Shown here piece by piece: positions 48,701 through 56,260 of a stretch of DNA of 64,000 nt. The position numbers and the translations under genes are program-made. The notes under the pieces were generated by a model, which saw only the letters and a program-made list of their open reading frames with translations, did no database searches and was not told the DNA's origin. Position 1 is the stretch's first letter. Each line of letters opens with the position of its first letter. Source of the stretch: Paraburkholderia lacunae. GTDB taxonomy: Bacteria > Pseudomonadota > Gammaproteobacteria > Burkholderiales > Burkholderiaceae. The stretch lies in the NCBI RefSeq assembly GCF_003353175.1, contig NZ_QHKS01000005.1, positions 186,001-250,000 of the forward strand. Direction: 5' to 3'.

Positions 48701-49081
48701 GCCGTCATGGTCGCCGACTGCGAAAACCCCGCCACCGCTTTCCATGAAATCGGCGATCGCAATCAGTTCGTCGGGCATGAGAGGCGACGAGCCCGGCTCG
48801 AGGCCGCCGTCGTTGTAGCCTTCGTCGCCGAACAGGCACATCACGTCGTAGCTCGTGAGGTCCGCAGGCGTGAACGTGAAATTGCCGGGAATCGTCACGT
48901 GCTGCTCATGGTTGGTGGCGCCTCGGCGGTGTGCCTTGGCAACGGTGAAGACCGGATCGGTGCTCGCCTGAAGCGCACCAATGAAGGCGTTGATCGTGAA
49001 GACGCCTTCGGTGGTGGTGCTGGTCGGATCGAAAGTGAAACGGTTGCCGTCGGCAACGATCAATACGTTGATGGCAGACAT
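45764..49081 (-). CDS. Unrecognised 1105-aa protein with ThuA/GATase-like N terminus
   Basis: A single uninterrupted frame with good codon use and a strong AAGGGGG site before the ATG at 49081. Residues 1-240 look like a flavodoxin-like ThuA/GATase1 fold: MSAINVLIVADGNRF, SYDVMCLFGDEGYND, and DFMESGGGVFAVGDHDGLGA. A second part (about 390-650) is rich in beta strands and Asn/Thr/Gly, followed by a region with GGHVWAYFGCFLNVYDTNN and HHCIVAEIAYDGAPI that looks like an immunoglobulin-type or capsid-like sandwich. A C-terminal part (from about 1000) has EHTFRSCEHAVEDVVRCAW. No signal peptide or membrane helix is evident. I cannot assign a function. It is divergent from the graspetide precursor, 438 bases apart. 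Confidence 0.8.
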   Translation of the reverse strand: MSAINVLIVADGNRFTFDPTSTTTEGVFTINAFIGALQASTDPVFTVAKAHRRGATNHEQHVTIPGNFTFTPADLTSYDVMCLFGDEGYNDGGLEPGSSPLMPDELIAIADFMESGGGVFAVGDHDGLGAYMCGDIPRVRTMRKWYEAEHPRAGFPSNWSTGGIVGGETRLLPRTDTLRPDSADGKFYFYGQSDPTPQPITAIAPVHPVLQGPSGTITQFPDHMHEGEAITAPAAFLTGPQITYNGATLGTRSFTEYPNVAGHQETPRVVATVTEIPGHTTVGQGGAYTSVATDTPPKTIGAISAYDGYNAGVGRVLTGSTFHHYMDINVTGDPTSASTTPGVGPTNSNLGLPPDALNGMLAYYVNAVMWLSRLAKTCSLWVDKSTFGVDEVEETKTYGDAFWVVLDGFSPSELGSTVPTFSGAFAGIVGASGIIAGTPVFENMAAQWMPQRILIPCTIKFPASALSAFPTGSAGPFFELLQANILLGGTSYSAQADIELVAGADPYFNNVDPTQDNVFWLSQDLRVFTLTAGTNPPSVAGATLSTANPTMLDANAGYAFVQQLITNLNSGYSDPGGTDPFASVLPNQSGALTGDSSVTPHDASGNINYNFAVARVRLSGGPTGSTASNVRVFFRMFLTQSNDTDFQPTTTYASNPDAQGRPGSPVSDAATDTIPFFATGNYPSINDYAGLNVNNRPVSAGAGGHVWAYFGCFLNVYDTNNVVNNQSVPSRLMGTHHCIVAEIAYDGAPIVNTNGVTMSPENSDKLAQRNLQVTASDNPGASATHRIPQTFDLRPSRPVLAGSSELLDLPDELMIDWGNTPVGSTASIYWPQVDAAKVLKLATRMYPVHQLSASDAHTLQCPVTAGATYVPIPPGAGQNFAGLFTVDLPPTVVKGQAFRIVVRRVSTRQVSERTVNAQQPGTRARVGVNGDGRDKAMLNWRYVVGTFQVTIPVSTHDVLLEPEENTLAIMKWRLSQTAPSDRWYPVLQRYISYLAGRVNGLGGNAGSIEPSPLGVPPKPAHVHVEHTREFTGKVSSIGYDRFGDFDGFRLLSEDGCEHTFRSCEHAVEDVVRCAWRERDVITVIVHRHELHVPVSIVLRRAPRLH

Positions 49082-49274
49082 GTCGCCCCCTTGAAGCGGC
49101 CGCGTGATGTGACGGCCGAATGACCGACCCCGGCGAGCCTCGCGCGACGCAACGCGGATCGCCTGATGGTTTCGGTCCGGGTACGGCTCTTCGGGGTTAT
49201 TCGTCTGATAGAACGAGGTGTCGCGGCGAATTTTTCAACTTCGGCTCGCGCGCTCGTTCAGGTTCGGAATGAGC

Positions 49275-49293
49275 TGTTGGCCAATGGCCAACA
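49275..49293. promoter_or_regulatory. Perfect 19-bp palindrome, candidate sigma-54 enhancer site
   Basis: TGTTGGCCAATGGCCAACA has nine-base arms around a single A. It lies about 160 bases upstream of the sigma-54-type promoter, within the usual range for an upstream activating sequence. It is in the divergent region shared with the 1105-aa gene, so it might serve either direction. No bEBP gene is in the window. Confidence 0.55.
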
Positions 49294-49434
49294 AACCACG
49301 GACACACGTTGGCGTTTATCCGGCGATTACTCGGCTGAACCGGCTCCAGGCACTTCAGCCTTGATCGCGATCCATCGTGGAATTTCCCGTCGCCACAGGT
49401 GGTTACGCTCCGGCTGGGAGAGCGCGCAGGCCAC

Positions 49435-49450
49435 TGGCACGCTGGTTGCG
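49435..49450 (+). promoter_or_regulatory. Sigma-54 (-24/-12) promoter for the graspetide operon
   Basis: TGGCACGCTGGTTGCG matches the sigma-54 consensus TGGCACG-N4-TTGC, with the GG and GC dinucleotides 12 bases apart start to start. Transcription would begin near 49461, about 60 bases before the precursor ATG. The match is full at the defining positions. Sigma-54 promoters are silent without an activator, so expression should depend on an enhancer-binding protein. Confidence 0.75.
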
Positions 49451-49455
49451 ATTAC

Positions 49456-49487
49456 TTGAATGAGGAGGCGGCGTGCGCCTCATTCAA
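49456..49487 (+). other. Perfect ten-base inverted repeat at the predicted transcript start
   Basis: TTGAATGAGG pairs with CCTCATTCAA around a 12-base loop. It overlaps the predicted start site, so only part of the hairpin would be in the RNA; it may instead be a DNA-level protein site. Its position between promoter and precursor gene is suggestive of control. Confidence 0.45.
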
Positions 49488-49519
49488 AGCCCACAAACTT
49501 TTTAGCGAGGTAAGCAACC

Positions 49520-49810
49520 ATGTCTGACGTCAAAATCAAAGATCTGTCACCGGTCCCGTTTTTCGCGCATTTTCTGGAAGGTCAGTTCTCCAGGGAACTC
49601 ACTGGGGAGGAGATGAAAGCTCTACGCGGCGGCTCAGCCGTGACGATGGCCGCCCCTTCCGACCAGGAGGGCGTGCCGATCGGGGAGTTGCCCGATATTC
49701 AGGCACTGCTCCGGAGTGGGCTTGCTCCCGTTCAGAATAACTCTCTCACGCCACACCCGGTGACGATGGCGTATCCCTCAGACGGGGAAGTCGCCCACGT
49801 CCCCCGCTAG
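49520..49810 (+). CDS. Graspetide precursor (microviridin/marinostatin type, two cores)
   Basis: This 96-aa ribosomal peptide precursor carries the leader helix PFFAHFLEG at residues 13-21, matching the PFFARFLE element that microviridin ATP-grasp ligases recognise. A double-glycine site (LRGG, residues 35-38) could be the cleavage point. Two cores follow: TMAAPSDQE (residues 42-50) and TMAYPSDGE (82-90), the T-x-x-x-P-S-D-x-E pattern of marinostatin/microviridin. By analogy, esters would join T42-D48 and S47-E50, and T82-D88 and S87-E90. The Lys and final Glu that make the amide ring in microviridins are absent from both. A GCGAGG site lies ahead of the ATG. Products of this family are usually serine-protease inhibitors. 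Confidence 0.88.
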   Translation: MSDVKIKDLSPVPFFAHFLEGQFSRELTGEEMKALRGGSAVTMAAPSDQEGVPIGELPDIQALLRSGLAPVQNNSLTPHPVTMAYPSDGEVAHVPR

Positions 49811-49848
49811 TCTCTATGAATCCGTGGCGAGATAGAACCTGGCGTTAA

Positions 49849-49879
49849 GTGGCCGGCGCGATGTTCTCGCGTCGGCCAC
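49849..49879 (+). other. Strong hairpin between precursor and ligase genes
   Basis: Thirteen-base arms (GTGGCCGGCGCGA and TCGCGTCGGCCAC, one G-U pair) around a TGTTC loop. No T-run follows, so it is not a standard terminator. In an operon of this layout it could stabilise the precursor end of the message or partly stop transcription, giving more precursor than enzyme. Confidence 0.7.
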
Positions 49880-49953
49880 ATGATCCAGTCAACTGCTCCG
49901 GTGTTAGTTGAGCATCCGAGGCAAAGTTAATCCTTTAGCGGCGGGCCTACAGT

Positions 49954-50955
49954 ATGTCCGATCGGCATCGACGGCCGGTGATTCTGATTATCACCCATAG
50001 CAACGACAACGAGAGTATTCCGCTGGTGATGGATGCCGTAGCGGAACAAGGTGGCATCGCCTATCGGTTCGATACCGATGAATTTCCCACCAACGTTCAA
50101 CTTAGCAACCGGTACAGCGGCGACCAGGAACAGCTGGTGCTCACATGCGACCGCTACGAACTGGACCTCGGCACCGTATCCGCTGTATGGTACCGGCGCG
50201 TGGCCATCGGTCAGCGCATCCCTGAGACGATGGACCCGCAACTGAGACGGGCCGCGATCGATGAATCGCGAGCCGTGGTGCAGGGTATGATCGCCAGCCT
50301 CGACGCCTTTCATCTTGATCCCGTCTACCGTCTGCGCCGCGCCGAGAACAAACAGCTCCAGTTAAAGATCGCCAGAGAGGTCGGACTGGAGATTCCACGC
50401 ACCGTGATCACCAATGAGCCAGAAGCGGTGCGTCTGTTCGCACGCGAATGCAGCCAGGGAATCGTCATGAAAACCTTGTCCTCGTTTGCCATCTATGAAC
50501 GAGGCGAACAGAAGGTGGTCTTTACCAACTCTGTCCAAACCAAGGACCTTGAACACCTCACCGATCTCAGTTACTGCCCGGCCACCTTTCAAGAGCACGT
50601 TCCCAAGGCCCTGGAACTCAGGACCACAATCGTCGCTGACCGGGTGTTTACCGCCGCCATCGATTCCCAGCGTTCGGAAAAATCCCGTATCGATTGGCGC
50701 CGTGATGGCTTTGGACTCATCGATCAATGGGAACCGTATCAGCTTCCGGCCAAGGTCGAGGAACGACTTCTGCATCTCATGCGGTTCTTGGGCCTCAACT
50801 ATGGCGCAGCAGATTTCATCCTCACCCCCGATGGTCATCACGTCTTTCTGGAGGTCAACCCGGTAGGCGAGTTCTTCTGGCTGGAAAAATACCGAGGATT
50901 GCCGCTCTCCGGCGCGATCGCCCACCTCCTTGTTTCGAACCAAAGAGGTCGGTGA
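49954..50955 (+). CDS. ATP-grasp graspetide ligase (MvdD-like)
   Basis: This 333-aa cytoplasmic ATP-grasp enzyme activates Asp/Glu side chains as acyl-phosphates and closes omega-esters with Thr/Ser on the precursor. The N-terminal part has LIITHSNDNESIPLVMDAVA and YRFDTDEFPT, the usual opening of MvdD-type ligases; the VWYRRVAIGQRIP stretch follows. ATP/Mg residues lie in GIVMKTLSSFAIYE and FLEVNPVGEFFWLE. The length is near MvdD (about 325 aa). Only one ligase is present; microviridin systems have two (MvdD ester, MvdC amide). It follows the precursor by 143 bases. No transporter, protease or acetyltransferase is next to it. Confidence 0.88.
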   Translation: MSDRHRRPVILIITHSNDNESIPLVMDAVAEQGGIAYRFDTDEFPTNVQLSNRYSGDQEQLVLTCDRYELDLGTVSAVWYRRVAIGQRIPETMDPQLRRAAIDESRAVVQGMIASLDAFHLDPVYRLRRAENKQLQLKIAREVGLEIPRTVITNEPEAVRLFARECSQGIVMKTLSSFAIYERGEQKVVFTNSVQTKDLEHLTDLSYCPATFQEHVPKALELRTTIVADRVFTAAIDSQRSEKSRIDWRRDGFGLIDQWEPYQLPAKVEERLLHLMRFLGLNYGAADFILTPDGHHVFLEVNPVGEFFWLEKYRGLPLSGAIAHLLVSNQRGR

Positions 50956-51178
50956 CACACGCGCCTGAATGCGACCGCGAACCGTCACCGACTTGACCTC
51001 TCGCGTCCCGGGAACGGAACAAGAAATACGCAGTGGGACGACAAGTGGCTTTGTCGCGGTAAGGATCAAGGGACGAGCAGGGGCGATATGAGAAGTAGTG
51101 CCTATATTGCGAGGTCGTAGTGAGATGCTGCGTCAGCGGCACCGGCGAATGCGAGTGTCGCGTCTGCCAGCGGCGACA

Positions 51179-53428
51179 TCAGAACCTCCAGAAGAGGAAG
51201 TGTCGATGCCGTCGCGCATGGACCGTGCGAGGTGACCGGGTCTCGGGGTCGAACTGCGCATCCGGATCAATGACTCTCGCGCGCAGCGCCATGTCGTAGA
51301 ACGCGCCCACCATCGGCAAGGCACTGTGCGCGCCCTCGCCCCAATAGTCGTTGCCAAGCGTCACGCGCCCATCGTCGAAACCCACCCATGCGCCCGCGAC
51401 CAGTTGCGGATGCATCAGGATGAACCAGCTATCCGTGTTGTCCTGCGTCGTGCCCGTCTTGCCAGCCACGTCGGCGCGAATCCCGAAGCGCGTCCGGATG
51501 CCCGCGCCGGTGCCCCGGCTCACGACGTCGCGCATGACGTCTACGAGCGTTTGCGCTGCGCCGGCGGGCAGCGCCTGTTCCGGCGACGCGCTCGCGAATT
51601 CGGCAAGCACCTTGCCGTCGTGATCCTCGATGCGCGTGACCATGCGCGGTTCGATATAGGCGCCGCGGTTCGCGATCGTGCTGTACGCCGACACCATTTC
51701 CTTGAGTGTGACTGGGCTCGTGCCGAGCGCGAGCGACGGCACCGCTTCGAGCGGACTCTCGCGCACGCCCATCGCGCGCGCGAGCTGTGCGACCTTCTCG
51801 GGGCGTTCTTTTTGCATGAGCTGAGCGGTGACGCGGTTGCGCGAATACACGAGCGCGTCGCGCAGCGTCATCGGTCGGTCCGTGGGCGGTTCCGCGTCGG
51901 TCGGCCGCCAGATCGCATGGCCGGTCAGCGCAATGGCGACGTTCCGGTCGACGATCGTATCGCTCGGCCGCGCGCCGTCCGCAAAGGCCGCGCCGTAGAC
52001 GAACGGCTTGAACGTCGAACCCGGCTGACGCCGCGCCTGCTGCACGTGATCGAACGGTTCGTTGCTGAAGTCGCGGCTGCCGACCCATGCCTTGATATCT
52101 CCGTTGCGCGGATCGATCGCGACAAAACCCGCCTGGATCTGCGTCTTGCTCCGGCAGAGCGCGCGGACGAACGTGGGGTTCGTGCCGAGCTGCCTGAGCG
52201 CGGCCTGATCCGATTGACCAGCATCGCGTACGGCGTGGTAGTCGGGCGTCTGCCGGATGAATGTCTGGAACAGGTCGTTGCCCGGCCAGCAGCCCGTGCG
52301 TTCGTTCCATGCGTCGTTCGCGATCCGTTGCAACTGGTTCGTCTGCCAGTCCATTGCCTGCGTCGCCATCGTCTGCAGACGGGAATCGATGGTCGTGCGC
52401 ACGACGAGCCCGTCGCTATAGATGTTGTAGCCGTTGCGATCGGCCCACGCGATCAGCCACTTGCGCAACTGCGCCGAGAAATGCGGCGCGGCGCCCGGCG
52501 GCGCGGTCTGCAACTCGAAATCGACGTTGAGCGGTTGGCGCTTTAACCAGCTGTAGGCGTCGGGCTCGAGCTTCCCATACTTGTTCATCTGCCCGAGCAC
52601 TGTGTTTCGCCGCTGCAACGCGCGCTCGGGATTGAGCACAGGGTTGTAGGCACTGTTGGCCTTCAGCATGCCGACGAGCGTCGCGCTTTCGAGGATGTCG
52701 AGCTGATCGGCCGATTTGCCAAAGTAGGTGCGTGCGGCCATTTCCACGCCGTAGGCGTTGTACAGGAACGGCACGGTGTTCAGGTACGTCTCGAGGATCT
52801 GATCCTTGCTGTACACGGCTTCGATTTTGTACGCCGTGATCGCTTCCCTGAGTTTGCGCGTGAGGGTCGGCGCGCGGCCAATTTCGTCGGGATACAGGTT
52901 GCGCGCGAGCTGCTGCGTGATCGTCGAGCCGCCTTGCCGGTCGCCGGAGAACGTATGCAACGCGGCCGCTGCGGTGCGCTTCCAGTCGAGGCCGTGATGC
53001 TCGTAGAAGCGTCGGTCTTCGGTCGCGATCAATGCCTCCACCATGTACGGCGAGATCTGCTTGAGCGACACCCACTCGCGATTGACCGGCTTGAACTCCT
53101 CGAGCCGTTTGCCGTCGGACGACACGATCAATGCTGGCCGATCGACGCGGGCTTTGCGGATGTCGCCGATGCCCGGCGTAAACGGCACGAGCGCAAGCAC
53201 GTACGCGAGGAACAGCGCCGGCAACGCGGCGAGCGCCAGCGCGATGCCGCGTCGCGTCGGGTGGCGAAGGCGGCGCAGCGCGCTGCTGAAAACGAGTCTG
53301 GCTATCGTGCTGACGGCGGCCAGCGATTGGATGCGGGCGAGCCACCGTGCGCAATGCTCACGAAACAAGGATACATATCGACGATGCACGATGGCGGAGA
53401 GCTGGCGGAAAAGGTGGGATCGTACCAA
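51179..53428 (-). CDS. Class A penicillin-binding protein (bifunctional peptidoglycan synthase)
   Basis: This 749-aa inner-membrane enzyme polymerises and cross-links peptidoglycan. After a basic N terminus there is a membrane helix (GIALALAALPALFLAYVLAL), then a GT51 glycosyltransferase domain with EDRRFYEHHGLDW, GGSTITQQLARN and the usual catalytic Glu. The transpeptidase follows, with the serine motif PGSTFKPF, SRN (YSRNRV) and KTG (AGKTGTTQ). It resembles PBP1A/MrcA-type enzymes. The open frame begins at a TTG at 53428; the first credible Met or GTG is uncertain, so the N terminus may be shorter. It lies convergent to the graspetide ligase. Confidence 0.9.
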   Translation of the reverse strand: MVRSHLFRQLSAIVHRRYVSLFREHCARWLARIQSLAAVSTIARLVFSSALRRLRHPTRRGIALALAALPALFLAYVLALVPFTPGIGDIRKARVDRPALIVSSDGKRLEEFKPVNREWVSLKQISPYMVEALIATEDRRFYEHHGLDWKRTAAAALHTFSGDRQGGSTITQQLARNLYPDEIGRAPTLTRKLREAITAYKIEAVYSKDQILETYLNTVPFLYNAYGVEMAARTYFGKSADQLDILESATLVGMLKANSAYNPVLNPERALQRRNTVLGQMNKYGKLEPDAYSWLKRQPLNVDFELQTAPPGAAPHFSAQLRKWLIAWADRNGYNIYSDGLVVRTTIDSRLQTMATQAMDWQTNQLQRIANDAWNERTGCWPGNDLFQTFIRQTPDYHAVRDAGQSDQAALRQLGTNPTFVRALCRSKTQIQAGFVAIDPRNGDIKAWVGSRDFSNEPFDHVQQARRQPGSTFKPFVYGAAFADGARPSDTIVDRNVAIALTGHAIWRPTDAEPPTDRPMTLRDALVYSRNRVTAQLMQKERPEKVAQLARAMGVRESPLEAVPSLALGTSPVTLKEMVSAYSTIANRGAYIEPRMVTRIEDHDGKVLAEFASASPEQALPAGAAQTLVDVMRDVVSRGTGAGIRTRFGIRADVAGKTGTTQDNTDSWFILMHPQLVAGAWVGFDDGRVTLGNDYWGEGAHSALPMVGAFYDMALRARVIDPDAQFDPETRSPRTVHARRHRHFLFWRF

Positions 53429-53850
53429 AACGGAAGGGCGCTTCTGTCGTCAAAACAGGGCTGCGGCACGCGGCATTAACAGACGATTACATTTGTTTCG
53501 TGTGGACTATGCTCGCTGCCCGTGGCCCCGGCTTGGCGGCGGCCCGATCCTGCAGCGTTTCCTTCGGCGCCGCGGCCCTGATATTCGCGTTCGTCTCCAC
53601 AATGCGGCGGCCCGGCGCGCGTTATCGGCCTTCGTCTAACGGAGGCGTCACGCCGCCTGTTTGCTTGTTCGCGTCATCACCGCCCATTACGACCCTATCG
53701 CGTTCAACGCTCGGACAGTTGCCGACGATGGCCGGGGCGTCCCCCGCCCTGCGCTTCAACTGACGCGTTACCAGGCACAGGCCGACGGCGTCCGGCCGCC
53801 GCCGCTTCTGCAAACTGGCGACGGGCGTGGCGTTCGCGCCGTCGACGTCT
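53429..53850. other. Intergenic stretch between the PBP and LacI genes
   Basis: About 420 bases with only shadow frames on both strands. It should contain the PBP promoter (leftward). No terminator, repeat or RNA-like fold stood out. Confidence 0.45.
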
Positions 53851-54921
53851 TCAGTCCGGAAGCGAAGGCAGATATGCCGTGCGCCTCACATTCGCCGGGC
53901 AGAATATCCGGAACTCTACCGGTCCTGGCGGGGGCGCATCCTCGACCACCCCGCACGCATGCAGCACGTGCTGCAGTGCGGATATCACCTGTCCATCGGG
54001 GTCCTGGTCGATGGCGATGTCCATCGTTTGTTCCTCGATGCATTTGCGATGCAAGTCCAGCATTTCATGGCTCACCCATACGACCTGCCCGGTAGCACCG
54101 AACTTGCGTAACGCGGCTTCGATTCCGGGTGAGCCATACCCGCTGTTGTAGATGCCCACCAGATCGCCCCGCTTCAGTGCGCTGACGACAGCGCGATAAC
54201 ACCTGTCCGGGTCATCCTCGGTTTCCACCTCCGAGCTATCGCAGACAAGTTCAGGAAAGGATTCAGCGAGCTGTGCCCGGCAACCGCCGATCCGGTCGAT
54301 ATGCGCGCGATAGTCCTTGCGGCTGCACAGCAGCAGCACCCGTCCAGACCGTCTTGCAAGCCGGCCGACGAAGTAGCCCGCAGTGCGTCCGGCACACAGG
54401 TTGTCGATGCCGGCGTAATGCAAGCGCGCCACGTCGCGGACGTCGGTGACCATCGTGACGACCGGTTCGCCGCGTTCGATCACGGTGCGCAATGCATCAC
54501 GCACGCGCGGCGTGTCGTGAGTCGTCACGATCAAACCCGATCGTTTGTAGCGCGGATGAAGGATGGCCTCGGTAATCACGTCGTCATCGGCTTCAGGAAG
54601 GATCGATCGGTGAATCACGACCCGCTTGTCCAGCATTTGCATCGAGCGTTGCAGGGCGAGATTCAGACGGCCAAAGAAAGGCGTGCTGTTTTGCGGCAGG
54701 AGCACGTCCACATGCATCAGTCCGTGCCGCGTATCGGGCAGCACGCGCGGCACGGCCAATTGCCGGGCCGCCGCCACGACGCGCGCGCGAGTCGCGGCCG
54801 ACACGCTGCCGCGTTCATTGAGGACCCGGTCGACGGTTGCCGGACTCACGCCCGCCGCTTCCGCAATTTCGATAAAGCGTGCCGTGCGCTTGCGCCGTAA
54901 CGGCTTGGCGGCGTCGGTCAT
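53851..54921 (-). CDS. LacI-family regulator of the cyclitol cluster
   Basis: This 356-aa LacI-type protein has its helix-turn-helix at residues about 16-37 (FIEIAEAAGVSPATVDRVLN) and a ribose-binding-like effector domain. The opening and VNRxxxERGSVSAATRARV hinge resemble LacI members that regulate inositol and rhizopine genes in proteobacteria. The ATG at 54921 is unambiguous. It is divergent from the mocD-like gene with a palindrome in the 246-base gap. Inositol or a methylated derivative is the likely inducer; S. meliloti moc uses an unrelated MocR regulator. Confidence 0.88.
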   Translation of the reverse strand: MTDAAKPLRRKRTARFIEIAEAAGVSPATVDRVLNERGSVSAATRARVVAAARQLAVPRVLPDTRHGLMHVDVLLPQNSTPFFGRLNLALQRSMQMLDKRVVIHRSILPEADDDVITEAILHPRYKRSGLIVTTHDTPRVRDALRTVIERGEPVVTMVTDVRDVARLHYAGIDNLCAGRTAGYFVGRLARRSGRVLLLCSRKDYRAHIDRIGGCRAQLAESFPELVCDSSEVETEDDPDRCYRAVVSALKRGDLVGIYNSGYGSPGIEAALRKFGATGQVVWVSHEMLDLHRKCIEEQTMDIAIDQDPDGQVISALQHVLHACGVVEDAPPPGPVEFRIFCPANVRRTAYLPSLPD

Positions 54922-55025
54922 GTCGTTGTCTCCGTTTCACTTATCGGTTTTGTTCTGTGTTGTCTGTGCTGCGCTCGTGCGAATGGCGCGGCGCAGCATT
55001 ATTCCGTGCTTTTTTAACGCTAGGG

Positions 55026-55047
55026 GATTGACGAAAAAACGTCAATC
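55026..55047. promoter_or_regulatory. Candidate LacI operator ahead of the mocDEF-type operon
   Basis: GATTGACG and CGTCAATC form a perfect inverted repeat around six A's. It lies in the 246-base gap between the LacI gene and mocD. The arms and spacing are unlike the classical 16-base LacI core, so the site may also be read as a TetR- or MarR-style target, but no such gene is adjacent. Confidence 0.5.
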
Positions 55048-55167
55048 TTTTCGTTGAGAGGCGTAGGGCGGTCCCTTATCTTTCAGTCATCGCTTCGCCG
55101 CGCTCGCGACCTTCGCGACCTTCGGGACAGCCGGGAGACGCGGATCTGAAAAAGAAAGGAGACACAG

Positions 55168-56232
55168 GTGTCGAACTCACCTTTGAACATGCCATGCACG
55201 GGCAGCCTCGCAAACGCCGGTGTCACCGGGCGAGGTGCATCCGCCGCGCATACCGAAGAGAACTGGTATCGCCCCGACATTCCACGCCAGACACTCAAGC
55301 AACTGATGAAGCGCAGCGACGCTGAAGGCCTGAAGAATTTCGGCCTGTGGATCGCGTTGCTGCTCGCATCGGGCGCGGCGGCCTTCTATGCGTGGGGCAC
55401 GTGGTGGGCGATTCCGGCGTTTTTCGTCTACGGCACGATCTACTGTTCGAGCGACGCGCGCTGGCATGAACTCGCACACGGCACGCCGTTCAAGACGCCA
55501 TGGCTGAATCAGGTTTTCTACCAGCTCTGTTCTTTCATGACGATCCGCGAGGCGACGCTCTGGCGCTGGAGTCACGCGCGGCATCACACGCATACGATCA
55601 TGGTCGGGCGCGACCCCGAGATTCAGGTATGCCGTCCGCCGCAACTCGTCACGATCCTGCTGGATTTCTTCTATCTGATTGGCGGCACCACCGAGATCGT
55701 CAAGACCGTGCGCCATGCATGCGGATCGATCAGCCCGGAAGTCGCCGACTTCGTACCGGCGATGGAGCGCCGCAAAATGATCTGGATCAGCCGTTTCTAC
55801 GTCATCGTCATCGCGGCGGTGATCGGCTGGTGCTTCGTGATTCAAAGCGTTCTGCCGCTGATGTTCGTGTGGACGCCGCGTTTTTACTGCGGCTGGTTTC
55901 ACCAGACGCTCGGCCTCACGCAACACGCCGGCATGGCCATGAATGTTGCCGACCATCGGCTCAACACACGCACCGTCTACATCAATCCCGTGTTCGCGTT
56001 CCTCTACATGAACATGCAGTACCACATTGAGCATCACCTGCTGCCGATGGTGCCGTACCACGCGCTGCCGGAACTGCACGACGCGATCAAGGCGGAGACG
56101 CCGCCCGCGTATCCGGGCCTCTGGTCGGTCTACAAAGAGATGATTCCGACCTTGATCCGTCAGAGACGCGATCGCTCTCACTTTATCCGTCGCCACGTCC
56201 CGCATCGCGAGCCGATGCGCTCGGCAACCTGA
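55168..56232 (+). CDS. mocD: Fatty-acid-desaturase-superfamily oxygenase, MocD-like
   Basis: This 354-aa membrane diiron enzyme has the three histidine boxes: H100-ELA-H104 (WHELAHGTPF), HARHHTH at 136-142, and HIEHH near residue 287. Between them lie two helical hairpins (GLWIALLLASGAAAFYAW and FYVIVIAAVIGWCFVIQ). In Sinorhizobium rhizopine catabolism MocD works with ferredoxin MocE and reductase MocF to remove the O-methyl group of methyl-scyllo-inosamine; the same three genes occur here in order. The GTG at 55168 follows AAAGGAGACAC. A plain fatty-acid desaturase is the alternative, but the context argues against it. Confidence 0.8.
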   Translation: MSNSPLNMPCTGSLANAGVTGRGASAAHTEENWYRPDIPRQTLKQLMKRSDAEGLKNFGLWIALLLASGAAAFYAWGTWWAIPAFFVYGTIYCSSDARWHELAHGTPFKTPWLNQVFYQLCSFMTIREATLWRWSHARHHTHTIMVGRDPEIQVCRPPQLVTILLDFFYLIGGTTEIVKTVRHACGSISPEVADFVPAMERRKMIWISRFYVIVIAAVIGWCFVIQSVLPLMFVWTPRFYCGWFHQTLGLTQHAGMAMNVADHRLNTRTVYINPVFAFLYMNMQYHIEHHLLPMVPYHALPELHDAIKAETPPAYPGLWSVYKEMIPTLIRQRRDRSHFIRRHVPHREPMRSAT

Positions 56233-56260
56233 AAAACGTCCGCAACCGGGAGTATCTGAA

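Noticed and set aside
49166..49459. 97-codon frame upstream of the graspetide precursor
   Set aside because: It overlaps the palindrome and the sigma-54 promoter and has no family resemblance.
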